Below, in pieces: positions 10,637 through 23,500 of a DNA stretch of 64,000 nt. This stretch comes from Azolla caroliniana (Eukaryota; Polypodiophyta). The notes beneath the pieces are model-generated. The model was given only the letters and a program-made list of their open reading frames with translations. It made no database searches and was not told the origin of the DNA. The stretch's first letter is position 1, and each line of letters opens with the position of its first letter. The DNA is taken from contig JBHGNT010000012.1 in assembly GCA_043228905.1 (NCBI GenBank), forward strand, positions 19,716,001 to 19,780,000. Reading direction: 5' to 3'. A program made the position numbers and the translations under genes.

Positions 10637-13600
10637 ATGGATAGAGGGATGGCTAGCTCGCTCCCTGTGGAGAAACTCGGAAGATCCAACTACGCATCTT
10701 GGTCGTACAAGATGCACCAGTACCTGCTTGGGCATGGCTACTAGAGCTTCGTCAAAGGAGCCAATGAAACAACACCTGATGCGGCACATAAGGATTTCCC
10801 ATTTGTGGGAACAATCGGCAAGCAGAGTGATGTACTGCTTCGCGTCCAGTGTTAGAGACCAGCTGTTGAGCCACATCCGAGATGCCAAGACGTCGAAGGA
10901 GGCTTGGGGAAACCTGAAGAAGGTTTTCACCGCGAGCCCTACGGCCCAGAAGCTGCAACTCCGACAAGAGTTGAGCAATGTCTGACAGAAGGACATGTCG
11001 ATGGCGACTCACTTGCCTCTATCAACGTTACCGTAGAGGAAGATGAGATGGTACAGGTCTGTCTTGGGGGCTTGGCGTTTAAGTTCAAAGTGTTCCGAAC
11101 GGCGGTGTGTACAAGGGAGAATACGCCGTCATTTTTCGACTTACAGTCGATGCTCCTTGTAGAGGAGAACCACGCCGGTGCATCAACTAGCGCACCCACT
11201 GACAACCGGATGCTATACACGGAGGCGGATCGGTCCCGTGGGCGTGGTGGACGAGGCGGGTCGGCACGCTATGGAGGCGGCCGGCAAGAGCAAGAACGAA
11301 GGCACAAAGAACGTGCCGACAACAGTTCTGGGACTTCCATAGGCAGGGGGAGTCAAGGCGGTCCCGGAGGCCGACAAGACAAATCTGCTACGGAATGCTA
11401 GTACTGTGGCAAGAAGGGCCACAGAGAAAGCGAGTGCTAGAGAAAGCGCGCCGATTCGGACAAATCCGGATCCGGCAAGGCCAGCAAGGATGGCCGACAA
11501 AGCTCGCACTACGCGAAGGGATCAGGAGGATCCAAGAACAGTAACGGGCCAGCGTTGATGATGAAGCACGAGGCGAACTCGATGAAGAAGACCACTTTCA
11601 AATCGGAGGAAGTGTGGTATGTTGATTCTGGTGCGTCGAACCACATGACGAGTCACAAAGAGTGGTTCTCCTTGGAGAAACCGGATCAACCAGGAGTAGT
11701 CGAAACCGGAGACAACACTCCTCACCCAATCGTGCACGTCGGAGAAGTTCCTTTGAGCCACGTCGGACAGAAGGGGAAGCTGATGAATGTATTACACGTT
11801 CCGACAATCACGAAGAACCTGATGTCGGTCGGACAGATCGTCGACCAAGGGATGCAAGTGTGGTTTACGCACCTCAGGTGCTTCATCAAGGAAGAGGGCC
11901 AGATTATTGTGCAAGGGCGTAGAGATGGGAGGATGTTTATCCTCGACACCAACGACGTCGGCCCCGCTCTGTTTGCAAAAGGACAGAAGGTCGAATCAGA
12001 CATCGACCTGTGGCACAAGCGGATAGGCCACGTCAATTACCGTAGGCTTCAAGACCTGCAAACAAAACAAGTTGTTTTCGGTTTGCCGAAGTTCAGCGGC
12101 CGGAAGGCCCAAGTATGTGAAGCCTGCCAACTCGGGAAGCAACACCGGCTTCCATTCCCTACCAAACATAACTGGAGCCGTAACAAGCTCGACCTTATCC
12201 ATTCGGGTGTGTGGGGACCGGCACAGAATGTTAGTCTTGGCGAGAGTCGATATTTCGTCTCCTTCATCGACGACTATACGTGGCACACATGGATCTACCT
12301 CATTGAGCGGAAGAGTGAAGTCTTCGAGTGTTTCCGGAGTCTCCAAAGCATGGTGGAACGGGAATCGGAGAGGAAGATCAAATGCCTGCGGTCGGATGGT
12401 GGAAAAGAATACTTTTCCGGCCAATTCAACAGTTATCTACAACAAACGGGAATTCGGCGAGAGTTCAACTGCAGATACACACCGCAATAGAATGGTGTTG
12501 CCGAGAGGAAGAACCGGTCGCTCATTGATGCGGCAAGGGCAATGCTAGAGGAGAAGAGCATGCCCAAATTCTACTGGGCGGAGGCAGTCCAAACGGCTGT
12601 CTACATCCAGAACCAGATCGGTGACAAGGTGTCAGCTCACGAGCTGTATTTCGGGCGCAAGCCGAATTTGAGACACCTTAAGATCTTTGGTCGCATTGCA
12701 TATGTGCATGTACCGGATGAGAAGCGGAGGAAGCTGGATGCAAAATCGGAAAAATGCATCCTAGTCAGCTATGCTCAAGAGCAAAAGGGTTATAAGTGTT
12801 ATAACCCTCGGACAAAGCAGGTCTGAGTTAGTCGAGATGTCGAGTTCGATGAATCGGCATCATGATACTCCTTACCGACTCCGACTTCCGAATCCGACCC
12901 GATGCCGGAGGATGAGGCCAGTGAGCCTGAACCGGCCCAGGCAGATGATGATGAAGCGTGGACTCAGGATGAGAGTCCAGAATTGTTTCGGTTGAGCGGG
13001 CCGAATGAGAGACTGAGTCAATCTAACCAGTCCGATGAGGATTCAGCGAGTAGTGGAGACTCTGCTGTGCACTCCCCGCGCAAGGAACCAAGGAGACGGT
13101 TCACGCGCAAAGAGAAGGGGAAGAAGAAGATGCCGGAATTTGAAACCGGCAACGAAGAGTCGGATCGATGTGCATTCGACTCTGGCAAGGAGAAAGGCTG
13201 ATCTTCGACAACGAAGACCGAACCGGCCAAGAAGGGCCTCAAATCGGGTAACGGTGAATTACGCCGGTCCACCCGCCAGAAGGATCTCGTCAAGCGGTAC
13301 GGGTACAATGAGTACATGGCGCATCACTATACGTACATGACTAAGGTGGCGGAAGTGCGTGAGCATGAGACCTACGCAGAAGCGGCAAAGGACGCAAATT
13401 GGCGTGCCGCTATGGAGGAAGAAATGTGGGCACTTGATGTCAACGAGACATGGGACCTAGTTGACCCTCCCTGTCACTGTAAACCGATCGGATGCAAGTG
13501 GGTGTACAAGGTAAAGTACAACGTTGACGGTTCAGTTAACCGGTACAAGGCCCGGTTAGTGGCGAAGGGATACGCGCAGACCCACGGAATCGACTATGAC

Positions 13601-14263
13601 GAGACTTTCGCTCCGGTAGCGAAGATGACGACGGTTCGTGTGGTGCTGGCAGTTGCTGCAACAAGGGGGTGGCATCTTCACTAGATGGATGTGAAGAATG
13701 TGTTTCTTTAGGGTGACCTTGAAGAAGAAGTCTTTATGACTCAGCCCCCCAGCTTTCAATTGGAGATGAACAAGTCGGCGGTATGCCGGTTGAAGAAGTC
13801 GTTGTACGGCCTGAAGCAAGCCCCTCGAGCTTGGAATGCGAAGATCACACACCGGTTGTGCAAGATGGGGTTTGTGGCATCCAAATCGGACTCTTCGTTG
13901 TTCATCTGGCAAGGCTCAGCCGGTCCGGTATGTGTATTGCTCTATATTGATGATTTAGTCATCACTGGACCGGGTCTTCCAGAAGTCAACCGCGTCAAGT
14001 CCCAGTTGTCGGACGCATTTGAGATGAAGGACCTGGGGGACCTTCATTATTTTCTTGGGATCGAGGTGATCCGAACCCCCGACGACATATTACTCTCACA
14101 ACGACATTACGTCTTGAATATGCTGTACAAGTTCGGCATGACAGAATGCCGACCTGTCTCCACACCCTTGGACCGACACCAGAAGCTTCGTCCCAACTCC
14201 GGACCGGCCTGCAACGAGAAACGGTTCCGACAAATTGTCGGAAGCCTTATTTACTTGACTATC
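10637..14263 (+). pseudogene. Copia-1 gag-pol, 5' part (gag, protease, integrase, RT)
   Basis: Begins at the ATG at 10637. Gag runs to about 11550, with two compensating frameshifts near 10795 and 11000 and a CCHC knuckle (YCGKKGHRESEC) whose second position is a stop. The protease motif VDSGASNHM is at about 11627. The integrase has an HHCC region (LWHKRIGH...CEACQLGKQ) and the central FIDDYTW. The reverse transcriptase has YIDD at about 13945. From 10904 to 14263 one frame can be followed, broken by in-frame stops at 11399, 11438, 12488, 12824, 13199, 13682 and 13709, plus 10742 in gag. Reading is cut at 14264 by the Ty3-like insertion and resumes at 24845. Not translatable as a polyprotein. 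Confidence 0.92.
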
Positions 14264-14831
14264 TGTTAAGGATCTATGTATCGATGGAGTAAGCTCCTCG
14301 ATGTCGTGCGGGATTCGGACCGGCGTATACCCTCTTGATGGCGAATTGGGCGAAGATGGTTGTCGGATACCTCTGAGCCTCACACTCACTCAACGATTAG
14401 TAAATGATTAAGCACGATATCTCTCTCACTCTCTCAAGCTCTCTCTCATAAACAATAGATCAATAGTATAGACAATAAGAAGCAAGAGTATGTCTATTAT
14501 TAACCCTCTTTGCTAAGAGGTTTAGCACCAACAAGGAGAGAGATTAGTGTTCTCTAACTCAACACTTCACTAATCTCTCTTAAGCTCAAAGGTTTACAAG
14601 AAAGAGGAGACGAAGCTCTAGCTCTAATCAATAGGAGATCTTTACAAATGGGAAAACCCTCACAAAGCCACTAATATGTGGTTTATATAGCTTTCACGTT
14701 TAGGGTATGGGCCTTTCACATTTGGTTGTCTCTTTGCTTTCCTTTCCTCTTGCCCGTTTCCTCTTCGTACTACATCCTTGTTGATGCGTTCTTATTCGTG
14801 ACTGGTTGTGTTGTTATCCCAACGCTTAACA
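14264..14831 (-). repeat. 3' LTR of the Ty3-like element
   Basis: Matches 24278-24844 along its whole length with scattered differences. On the element strand it starts TGTTAAGCGTTGGG and ends in CCTTAACA. Contains CT-rich runs and several AACAATAGATC-like phrases. Confidence 0.93.
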
Positions 14832-14841
14832 TCTCCCCCAA
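14832..14841 (-). other. Polypurine tract of the Ty3-like element
   Basis: On the minus strand TTGGGGGAGA abuts the LTR beginning TGTTAAGCG. This fixes the orientation. Confidence 0.85.
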
Positions 14842-14842
14842 C

Positions 14843-17800
14843 CTAATGAGTGCATACTCCCGACTGCACTATGGGAGGGGAGCTTCGGGCGTCGGGGGCG
14901 AGTAGAATTGAGTAGGGGCGTTCGTCGGGGGGCGGGTGGCGGCGGAGATGATGGCGAAGGCGGCGGATGTTCAGTGGTGGTAGCCGGATTTCCTGCAGTT
15001 GGTCGGTTGTTGTGAAGAAATCTTTCTTGGGGCCGGTGAGCCAGTTGCAGGTGTTGTAGCCAACGAAGGGAGAAGGGGGGTTTCGACTAAAGCTTATGTA
15101 AGCGGGGAAAAAATGCGTGTCGATCATGGTTTCAAAATCCCGTTTGTAGGTTGCGGGGAGTATGTTGACACGGGTCCAGAGGCCGACCAGTTGGCGGCGA
15201 GTTGGACCTTTGTTCAAATCGAAGGCGAGGCCCCACACTGGGTGGTTGTGCCGTTAGAAGGGGGGGGCTTCGTATGGGCCAGAGTCAAGGAGAATGAGTA
15301 GAAGTTGTAGAAAACGAAGGCTGGCTTGAATGTCGGGGTCCGGGACGTCAAGGTATGTACGTAGGAATCGTCGCATGACTCGGATCATGTCGGGTTCGGT
15401 CGGGGATGTGCGCGGGGGTCGGGGCAACAACGGCCAGTTGAATTGAAGGGTGGGTAGGCGTGCCTGGGCGGCGCGAAAATCGGGCCATGGCCAATGACGA
15501 GGAAGGGGAAAAAAGGTGGGGTTGGTGTGCAACTCGGGGGGGTGGAGGGTGAGCCATTCGCGGAAGGATGTGTGTGTGAACCAAGGGAGATGCCATGGGG
15601 GTTGGGTGCCGGGAGGTTCGAGGAGGGGGTCGGCGACGGGGTGGTGCCACCCGCGAGTGGGGATGGGGTGTGTGGCGGCCCAAGTAGACATCTTATCGCG
15701 GTAAACATGGGGGTAAAGGAAGACGTCAACTTGGGGTTCGGAGGTGACTTCGGGGTAATAGTTGTAGAGGCGGGTGAGGAGTAGGGGGGTCTCACAGAAG
15801 TCGAACTCCCATGGAATGGGGGCGACAGACTGATTGTCAAGACGAGTGTCCCAACTAGTACCACTTTCGATGCAATCAAGGGCAGTTTGGAGGCCGTGGG
15901 TGAGTTGCTAGCGGTCGACCAAATTAGCATAGAAGGTCGCAACGTTGAAGCGGGCGCTCGGGGTGTGGAGTAAGGCAGGTGTAGTGAAGATGGGCGAGGG
16001 CGAGGCGGTGGCTGGGTGTCGGGTTCATCAGGTGAGTCGTGGTCCCCCTCCAGGTCGATCTCTGGGGGGGAGAAGGGGGGTGCGGGGGTAGGAGGGCACG
16101 AACATGAGCCTCATCGAACGTCATGAGTTGATACTCGCGGGAAACGTCGAGGTATAGGGCTAATTCCGGTATGTCGTCAGCCTCGAGGTCGGTGGGCCAG
16201 TTGAACATGGCGTATTCGATGCTGAATATGTGAGTACGAACCCCGACGTCCCAGGCGGTTTGCCAAGCACGTATTAGCCAGAGGAAACCGAAAGGGGGTA
16301 CAGAGGTCGTTGTGTTTTCCAACAGGGTGCGGGTGAGGGTGTCGGCGATGTGGTGTAAGCGCACCAGTGTTGTGAAGAGGTGGGCCAGTTGGTCTTCGGT
16401 GACTTGCATCGTGACATCAGAAGGGTAGGTGAAATAGATCAGGTTGGAGATGTCTAAGTCGGGGGTGAGGGCGGTGTGAAGGTAGGCCATACCTTCGAGG
16501 AACAAAATGGGGAGGTGTTGGGGGAAGAGGTCACCGATTGGGGGAGCAGGTTCTTCGGTGGCTTCCTGGTATAACATGAAGAGGGTGAGGGCGTGGTTGT
16601 CTTCGGGGAGTACTCGGATGAAGGTTTGCCGGTCTGGGGGTGTGGTGTCGTCAAAGAATACGCGACGTGTGGCGGCTAACGACCGAAGGACGCACGTTGC
16701 TTGGATGAGGAGGGTGCGTGGTGTAGTGAAAAGTTCGGAGAGCAGGGAGGTCGAGGTCACGTACACCGAGAGTGCCTAGATCATATTCGGAGAGCCAGCT
16801 GGGGGAAGTAGAGGGGTCTAAACGGTGGAGGGGTCCGTTGCACTGGGGTGAGGGCGTGTTCAAGGGCGGCTTTGGACGTGCGGAGTTGAAGGATGTCCTT
16901 TTCGAGGTCGGCGCATTGGCGACGGTGTTTGATGAGGAGACATCGATTGCGTTCATTGGCGACTTCGACTTGGTGGATCACGGCGTCTCGTTCAGCCTTG
17001 AGGGTGGTGATCTCGTTCGTGGGTTGGTGAGTGGTGGCCATGGCGGTGGCTAGGGCCTCAGACCGTTCGGAGAGATTAGCCGTCACGACTGCGAGGCAGG
17101 CCTCGGTCAGTTGGTGTTGGGTGGTGAGGCGGACGTACTCGGCCGAAAGTTCGGCATGTGTTTGCGCTGCGCGTTCCTGGTCGTGGTGCTAGGTTGTCCG
17201 AGCTTGTTGGAATTCGTCAACGAGTTGTTGGTGTCGGGTTTGCGTTGTCAGGAGTTCTTGCTTGAGGAGGTCGTGGGCGGCTGCTTGGCATGCGTTGGTA
17301 TGGAGGGCGCTCCGTACCTCAGCGACCAAGATCTCGTTCCGTGTAGAGGGCTCGTGTTGGTCGGTGGCGGTCTGTTGGGCCTGTGCCTGAACTTGAAGTA
17401 GGCGACGGTTCACGACGGCACTCATCTTGAGGAGGTCGGCCACCATGTCGGTTAAGGGTTTGGGGGGGACAACGAGGGAGGGGGTAGGGTGGGTAGATAC
17501 TGCAATGAGGGAGGTCGAGTAGGGCACGGAGGTCGGGAGGGGGGGTGGTGGAAGCGGGGTTGCCATTTGGGCGGGGGCGAGGGTGGGTTGGAGGGGAACT
17601 GCCGGGGTTGCGGTCGGGGGTTTCGGTGTCGAGGGCGGCGTGGCGAGCGAGTTTATGGGGTCGGGGTTGCGGGGTGTTGTCGGTGGTGGTGGACGGGAAA
17701 GGTGGGGTAGTTGTGACCGGAGCGGGGGGAGAGGATTCGTGGGGTGGAGGGGTTGGCAAGGTGGGTGGAGGCGGGGTTGGCGGGTTCCGTTGGTCGTGCA

Positions 17801-18758
17801 AGATTGACTTAGTGGTGCAGCTGCAGGAACGCGGAGTCGTGGTTGTGGTATGATGTGACACATAGTGGAAAGTGGTGGACAAGGCCTGGATTTCGGTGGG
17901 GGTGAACTCGTGTGTCTGGAATTCCTTGACACGATTCGTGATATCCTCAAGGGTGTCGAGGTTAGCTTCGGCTGACACGTGGATGATCGGGGGTTGTTTG
18001 TGTGCTGGTGGCCGTGCCTGTTCACCTTGGTGTACCTGTCGTAAAAAGTCGCATTCGGGGAGACGAAGGCGTTTGAGTTGGCCTGGGACAGTGATCTTGC
18101 GGAAGCGTTCTTGGCAGCGTACGAAGGGAGGGGCGGGGGGTCCGATGCTGAACTTTGCGCACAAGTAGCGGGTGAGGAACCACGCGAAATTGACAGTCGA
18201 TTTGGTCCGTGTGTGCCATTCTCGGACCCGGCGAACAAGCTCGTGAGCCCACTGGACCGGTTGCGGATCATGTGCCCACTTGAGGTACTCACCGGTGATA
18301 CGAGCGGTGGCATCGGTAGATGCGGTGTCGCTGATTTGGGCAATGGCGCTACAACGGTCGTGGAGATGGAGAGGGATTTCGGTGTAACGCCACCCTTCGC
18401 GTCCAGAATATTCGGCGTAGGCGACAGGAATGATGCCGGGGACAACCCCCCGGGTCCTCGTGGTGCGGAAGGGGGCGCCCTCGAGGGGTAAATGCAACGT
18501 AGCACAAACGTCGGCCGCGGTGAACTGGAATGCGACGGGGGGGAGTTTGCGAAAGGCTGCATATCGACGTGGCCCGTATCGGGGTTGTATCCGATGAGGA
18601 AACAGTTGACCAGTTCGGGTAGGACACCCCATGGCCCAATCCCAAGGAAGAACTTGAGGCCAAGTCGTGAGAGAGTGGCGAACAAGTCGGGTTCGAGGTA
18701 CTTGATCTGCGTGGCGGTTGTGGGTATAACAATAAAATAAAAAAAATAAAAAATACAT
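14843..18758 (-). pseudogene. Unrecognised, broken coding region between integrase and 3' LTR
   Basis: About 3.9 kb of GC-rich sequence on the element strand gives protein-like but interrupted translations. The N-terminal part (18740-17900) reads YLEPDLFATLSRLG, FLIGYNPDTGHVD and, after a frameshift near 18560, FTAADVCATLHLPLEG and FLTRYLCAKFSIG, faintly like the helical domain of plant mobile-domain proteins. A proline-rich linker follows, with another frameshift near 17800. A long coiled coil (about 17450-16850; LLQVQAQAQQ, TTLKAERDAVIHQVE, LEKDILQLR) is broken by a TAG at 17189-17191. After further frameshifts a helical, Leu-rich part (16766-15924) and an aromatic, Pro-rich tail (15691-14850) follow. 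The place is that of env or additional ORFs in some plant Ty3 elements. I do not recognise the family; it could also be displaced gag or captured host sequence. Confidence 0.55.
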
Positions 18759-19100
18759 AACAAAAAATAAAATAAAATAAAATAAAATAAAATAAAATAA
18801 AATAAAATAAAATAAAATAAAATAAAATAAAATAAAATAAAATAAAATAAGGATAATAATAATCGGTATAGAAAAAAATAATAAAAATCATAAAAATAAA
18901 AAAGAAAGAACGAATAAATAAATAAATAAATAAATACAAATCAAACTGACAATAATAGTCATTACAGATAAAGTAAATCAATAAAATAATGGTAAAGATC
19001 ATAAAGAAAAAAAAAAACAAAAAAAAATAAAAAAAAACAAAAAAAATAAAAAATAAAAAAATAAAAAAAAACAAAAATAAAAAATAAAAACTAATACAAT
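18722..19100. repeat. AT-rich low-complexity block with (AAAAT)n
   Basis: Contains about 18 consecutive AAAAT units (18757-18850), then runs of AAATA and A-rich sequence with AAAAAATAA variants to about 19095. It separates the integrase-side and unknown coding halves of the Ty3-like element. On the element strand it is T-rich. Confidence 0.9.
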
Positions 19101-19489
19101 TAATAGAACATAAACCACGACAACGAGGGACAACCGACGGGGATGCGAGGTCGGGAGGGTAGGGAGGAATCGATGGAGAAGATTCGGACACCGATGGTGA
19201 CGGGGGTTTGAACGGGGGTCTACGGGGAACGTGGTAGGGGATTGGGTAAACTAAGGGCTTTTGAGGAACCTTGAGGATGCGACTGTGGAGGGAGTGTCAC
19301 TCGGGTATCGTGTGAGGTTTCGGGTCTGTGACTTTTAAGGATCCAAACCTGCGGCATGTTTGTTAAGGGGGTGGGGAGGATTTGTGAAACCTTCCTACGG
19401 GGTATTCGGTCTCTCAGTTGTTTAGGCTTGTCGATTCCTGTGGCTTTAGCCTGGGCGGGATACCGGGTTGATGTGTGTGCTTTTCGGGT

Positions 19490-20060
19490 GTCCCCTGCAG
19501 GCGTGGTATGATCGTGACTGGGAAGTCAGCTTTGTTTCGGGACCCAGAAGCTAGTGGCGCCTTTGTACCAACCTTGTGCTGTTGTGAGTGTCTTTTTGAC
19601 TCGCCAAATGGCGGATTCTCCACAACATTGTCCATCTGCAAAAACAGCGTGAACATTCACCCATTCCCGTGGTTTGGGTGTCTGTGTTTTGACGTTAACG
19701 TCGCGCTGGTCTTGGGTGGCCAATGGGTGTTGGCGTTCGGTTTGGTTGAGCGACTCCGCGCCTTGGGGTTCATCAATGGCCCCTGCAGGTGTGGTATGAT
19801 CGCGACTGGGGAGTCGGCTTCGTTTTGGGACCTAGAAGCTAGTGGCGCCATTGTGCCAGCCTTGTGCGGTTGTGAGTATTTTTCTGACTCGCCACACCGC
19901 ACGTTCTCCGTAGCGTGGGCCTTCAGCGAAAACTGCGTGGATGTTCACCCATTCTCGTGGTTTGGGTGTCTGTGTTCTATTGTTAGTCTCGCGTTGGCCA
20001 TGGGCGGCCGGTGGGTGTCGGTGTGTTGCTTGTTTGGGTAGCTCCACACTTTGGGGGTCA
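19490..20060. repeat. 288-bp direct duplication inside the Ty3-like element
   Basis: CCTGCAG followed by GTGGTATGATCG occurs at 19494 and 19782, and the following about 250 bp match with substitutions (GTGGTTTGGGTGTCTGTGTT in both). The start of a third partial copy is visible near 20041. The period is a multiple of three, which keeps frames open on both strands; the plus-strand open frame over it is therefore not good evidence of a gene. Confidence 0.85.
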
Positions 20061-20491
20061 GCGAGGACAACGAGATGTGATTCGAGTGTTGTTGCGAGGA
20101 GGTCCTCGGACTTCAGTCCACCTCCTGTTTGAAAAGAGACGATGTGTTTGCTGGGTGATAGGAAACATTCACTTATGCGACACCAATCTAAACCGAGGAG
20201 GCATTGTGTGTGCATCACTCCGGGTGGGAGTACCCGAACTTGGATTAAGTGCGCGCTGTATTCTGTCTTGATGTTACACCTGAAAGTTCCAAGGCAACAT
20301 GACGTGGACCCATCGAAGCCACGGAAGTTGTCATTGCACAGTTAGAGGTTTGGGAAACCTAGACGTCTCCATGTTTCGAAGGAGAAAAGGGTTAGTGATG
20401 CTCCTGTGTCAATTACCGCCGTGAAAGGCATGTCGTCGACACAACATTGTAGTTGTATTGTTCCATCATTAGAGTTGGCCGCCCGAGCCAT
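19832..20491 (-). pseudogene. Second retropepsin-like domain, downstream of integrase
   Basis: Reading from ATG at 20491 the minus strand gives CCVDDMPFTAVIDTGASLTLF and later MHTQCLLGLDWCRISECF. Asp-Thr-Gly-Ala-Ser preceded by hydrophobic residues, and a later LLGLDW, are the two signatures of retropepsin-type aspartic proteases. A TAA at 20342-20344 splits the domain after 49 residues; reading then continues in the same frame to 19832. The frame is also that of the upstream integrase ORF, which ends with a TGA only 25 bases earlier (20516-20518), so the domain may once have been the C-terminal part of one polyprotein. It differs clearly from the upstream retropepsin (DTGAGVSIVS, LLGRPFL) of the same element. 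Confidence 0.7.
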
Positions 20492-20515
20492 GGCTGTCGG
20501 ATGGGCGTGTCCCTG

Positions 20516-23500
20516 TCACTTCAATTTCGCTTGCGTATTGCACAGGTCGGTTTCGAGCCGGGCCATTCGGCCTTTGGAGGCTTTAAGTTTGGCCTCTACC
20601 TCTTGTTGCCGAGCCGTGAGTAGAGCCTCGAGTGTGAGGGGTCCATAGTAACGTTTGAGCTTGCTCCCATTAATGAACCCGGGGATGTCAAAACCTTCGA
20701 TCGTGCGTAGGCGACATGCTCCTGTCTTGGTAATCTCCGAAACCACATACAGGCCTTCACCCCGTAACTTCAACTTCTTCTTGTGTCGTTGAGAGGAGAA
20801 TTTGAGGGCCATGTCGCCTTCTGCGAGGTCTTTGTTCTTGACTTTATTGTCGTGCCACACCTTTCTATTGGCTTTCTCTGCCAAGAGTGCCTGGAATGCG
20901 AGAAGGCGAGTTTCTGTCAGTCGTTCTAGGTTCTCTAGGCGTGACGGGAGGGGGTCCCCTTCCCATCGTTCTTGTACGGCGATCCTAAGGCTGGGGACAA
21001 GGAACTCGATGGGTAATACTGCTTCTTGCCCGTACACCAGTTTGAATGGTGTGTGGCGAGTTGCGACTTTGTAGGAAGTATGGAAAGCCCATAATGCTGC
21101 TTGGAGTTTGGTGCTCCAATCAGATTGTGAGGCAGCGACTATCTTTGTGAGTACTGTACATAGCACCTTATTCGTGCTTTCCGCTTGTCCGTTGCATCGA
21201 GGGTAATAAAGAGAACTTTTGCGGTGTGTCACCATAAACTCGCCTAATAAATGTGCTATCACCTCATTCAGGAAATGTGAGCCTTGGTCACTAATGATTT
21301 CGAGCGGACATCCAAACCGTACGATGACATTTTCATATAGGAATTTGGCAATACTACGCGCGTCGTCGTTAACGCAAGCTTTAGCTTCAACCTACTTGGT
21401 GGCGTAGTCAGTGGCGATTATTATGTATCGGTTGAGGTTGGAAGCTGGGCTGATTGGGCCGATAAAGTCGATACCCCATTTCTCGAATGGTTGCCATGCC
21501 ACCACCAAGTTTAACATATTAAAATCCGCTTTTAGCGGGTGTTTGAAACGTTGGCACTCGTCACAGCAACGTACGTACGCGTATGTGTCTTTGAAGAGTG
21601 TTGGCCACCATAGGCCGGATTGAAGGATCTTGCGCGCAATGGTCTCGTGATTGAAATGACCACTTCCGCTCCTGCAATGAGCTTGTTTGAGGGTGGTGAC
21701 GATGTCATGGTCTGTTATACACCTCCGAAGTAGATCGTCATTACCCCGATAGTACAGATTGCCTCGGAGCCTCGTGAAGGGGCCACATTTCTTTAGCAAG
21801 GCACGCGCGTGTGTTCGTGGTAGTTGTTTTAGGAAGGACGCTCCTTCGGTTAGGACGCGAACTATGTCTGATGCCCATGCTGGTACGGTATCGATCTCAA
21901 ATAATGCTACATCTGGTGTTTCATCATCGACCCTAGTGGCTTCTTCTCCGTTGGGAATCCGAGAGAAATGATCGGCGAGTACATGGCCTTTCCCTTTTCT
22001 CACTACTACCTTGAAGTTGAATTCGAGTAACGTTACGATCCATCGTGAGATGCGTCCAGTGGCGTGAGTTTTGTTTACTAAGTAGAGTAGGGCCTGATGG
22101 TCTACAAAAAACGAGAACCGGGACACCAACAGGTAGTGGTGGAATTTCTTTACGCTGTAGACCATGGCCAAAGCCTCCCGTTCCGTCGTGGAGTAATTTC
22201 GTTCCGCGGCAATTAGCTGGCGACTAGCGGAGGTGACCGGTAGGTCGAATGCCCCTTCACCGGGTTGGGCTAGAACTGCACCAATCGCGAAGGCGGAAGC
22301 TTCGGTGTGCACGTGGAATTCTTTGGTCCAGTCGGGAGGCCGGAGGATGGGGGCCCTAGTTAGGCACTCTTTCAAGAGCTTGAAGGAGTGTGTGCATTCT
22401 TCTGTCCACATGAACTGCTTTAATAGGGAGTAGAGTTTGAAATGCTCTGGGAATTCCGCTTCCGTCACAGCCTCTTGAGTGGTCGTGACGTCACCTGGAC
22501 GTGTGACTCGTTGTACCAGTTCTTCGTCCTCTACGTCTACGTCTTTTCGTTGGGGACCTAGGGTGGTGACGTTGAAGCACGAGATTGTCTTTCCGTTCTC
22601 GTCACAACACTTTGTACCTATAGGGTACATTGCGTTGGTTGTGGCAAGAGCGTGCACCCAATTCATTTCTAACGTCTCGGAGGTGACGGATTGGTCGTCT
22701 CTCTCACGTGCGTTCTCTTCTTTGGAAGTGGTGGGGCTTTGAGGAAAGTGTTGGCCTCTGGTCAAGAGTTGAAGTGTCTTCGTGGGGTTGCACGCTAGGA
22801 GGTTGGTCTCGAACTTAGTGGTTTTTGACCAATCGTCTACGAGAGGGCTACCTTCTTGTTCATGCACTTTTTGTGTGTACGCTTTGATGCGAAAGGTTTT
22901 GTTGTCCTTTCGCATATAGATTATATCGTTCCCAAAATCCATGACCAGGCGGCTTATACGTAGGAATGGTCTTCCTAGTAAGCACTCGTAGGCTACATGG
23001 TTGGACGATCTTGTGACGACGAAGGTGAGATTGAACTCCAGTCCGTGGATAGTGAAGTGATGCGCAGGAATCATGCCTTCCGGTCTTTGGATGGACCCGT
23101 CTGCCATTTGTAGTTTGACATCGGAAGGCATCATTTTTGGGCTCCCCCACTTACACCAACATTCATAACTGACGATACTTACCCCTGCTCCGGTGTCAAT
23201 GATGGCGTCACACGTCTTACCATTGTCCGGTTGTCCTCCTTTCGCAAGTTGTACAGTCCATAGATTGATTTCGTGTTCTATCACCCGTAACTCTTGCGCT
23301 GCGTCTCGTATATGTCGTTCAACACTGAGTGGGTTTGCCATTAGGTTCTCCTGTAGTGGGGGTGTGTTGAGAAGTGCTTTAGTTCCTGGGCTTGATGGGA
23401 GGTTCATGTTTGGTAGTATCCCCGGAGTTAGCCACCCTCCGTGGTATTGAGTCAGGTTAGGTGGGCCAACATCGTGGGTTTGGTCGATTTGCGTGGACTC

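Noticed and set aside
17489-18168. Several Gly/Val-rich plus-strand open frames
   Set aside because: They are reverse-strand shadows of the proline-rich linker of the Ty3-like unknown ORF in GC-rich sequence.
18349-19191. Minus-strand open frame with a run of Phe, Leu, Ile and Tyr resembling membrane segments
   Set aside because: The hydrophobic run is the translation of the (AAAAT)n and A-rich block, i.e. low-complexity DNA, not a membrane protein.
19475-20041. Plus-strand 188-codon open frame rich in Cys and Trp
   Set aside because: It covers the 288-bp direct duplication, whose period is a multiple of three. The coding strand of the host element is the other one.
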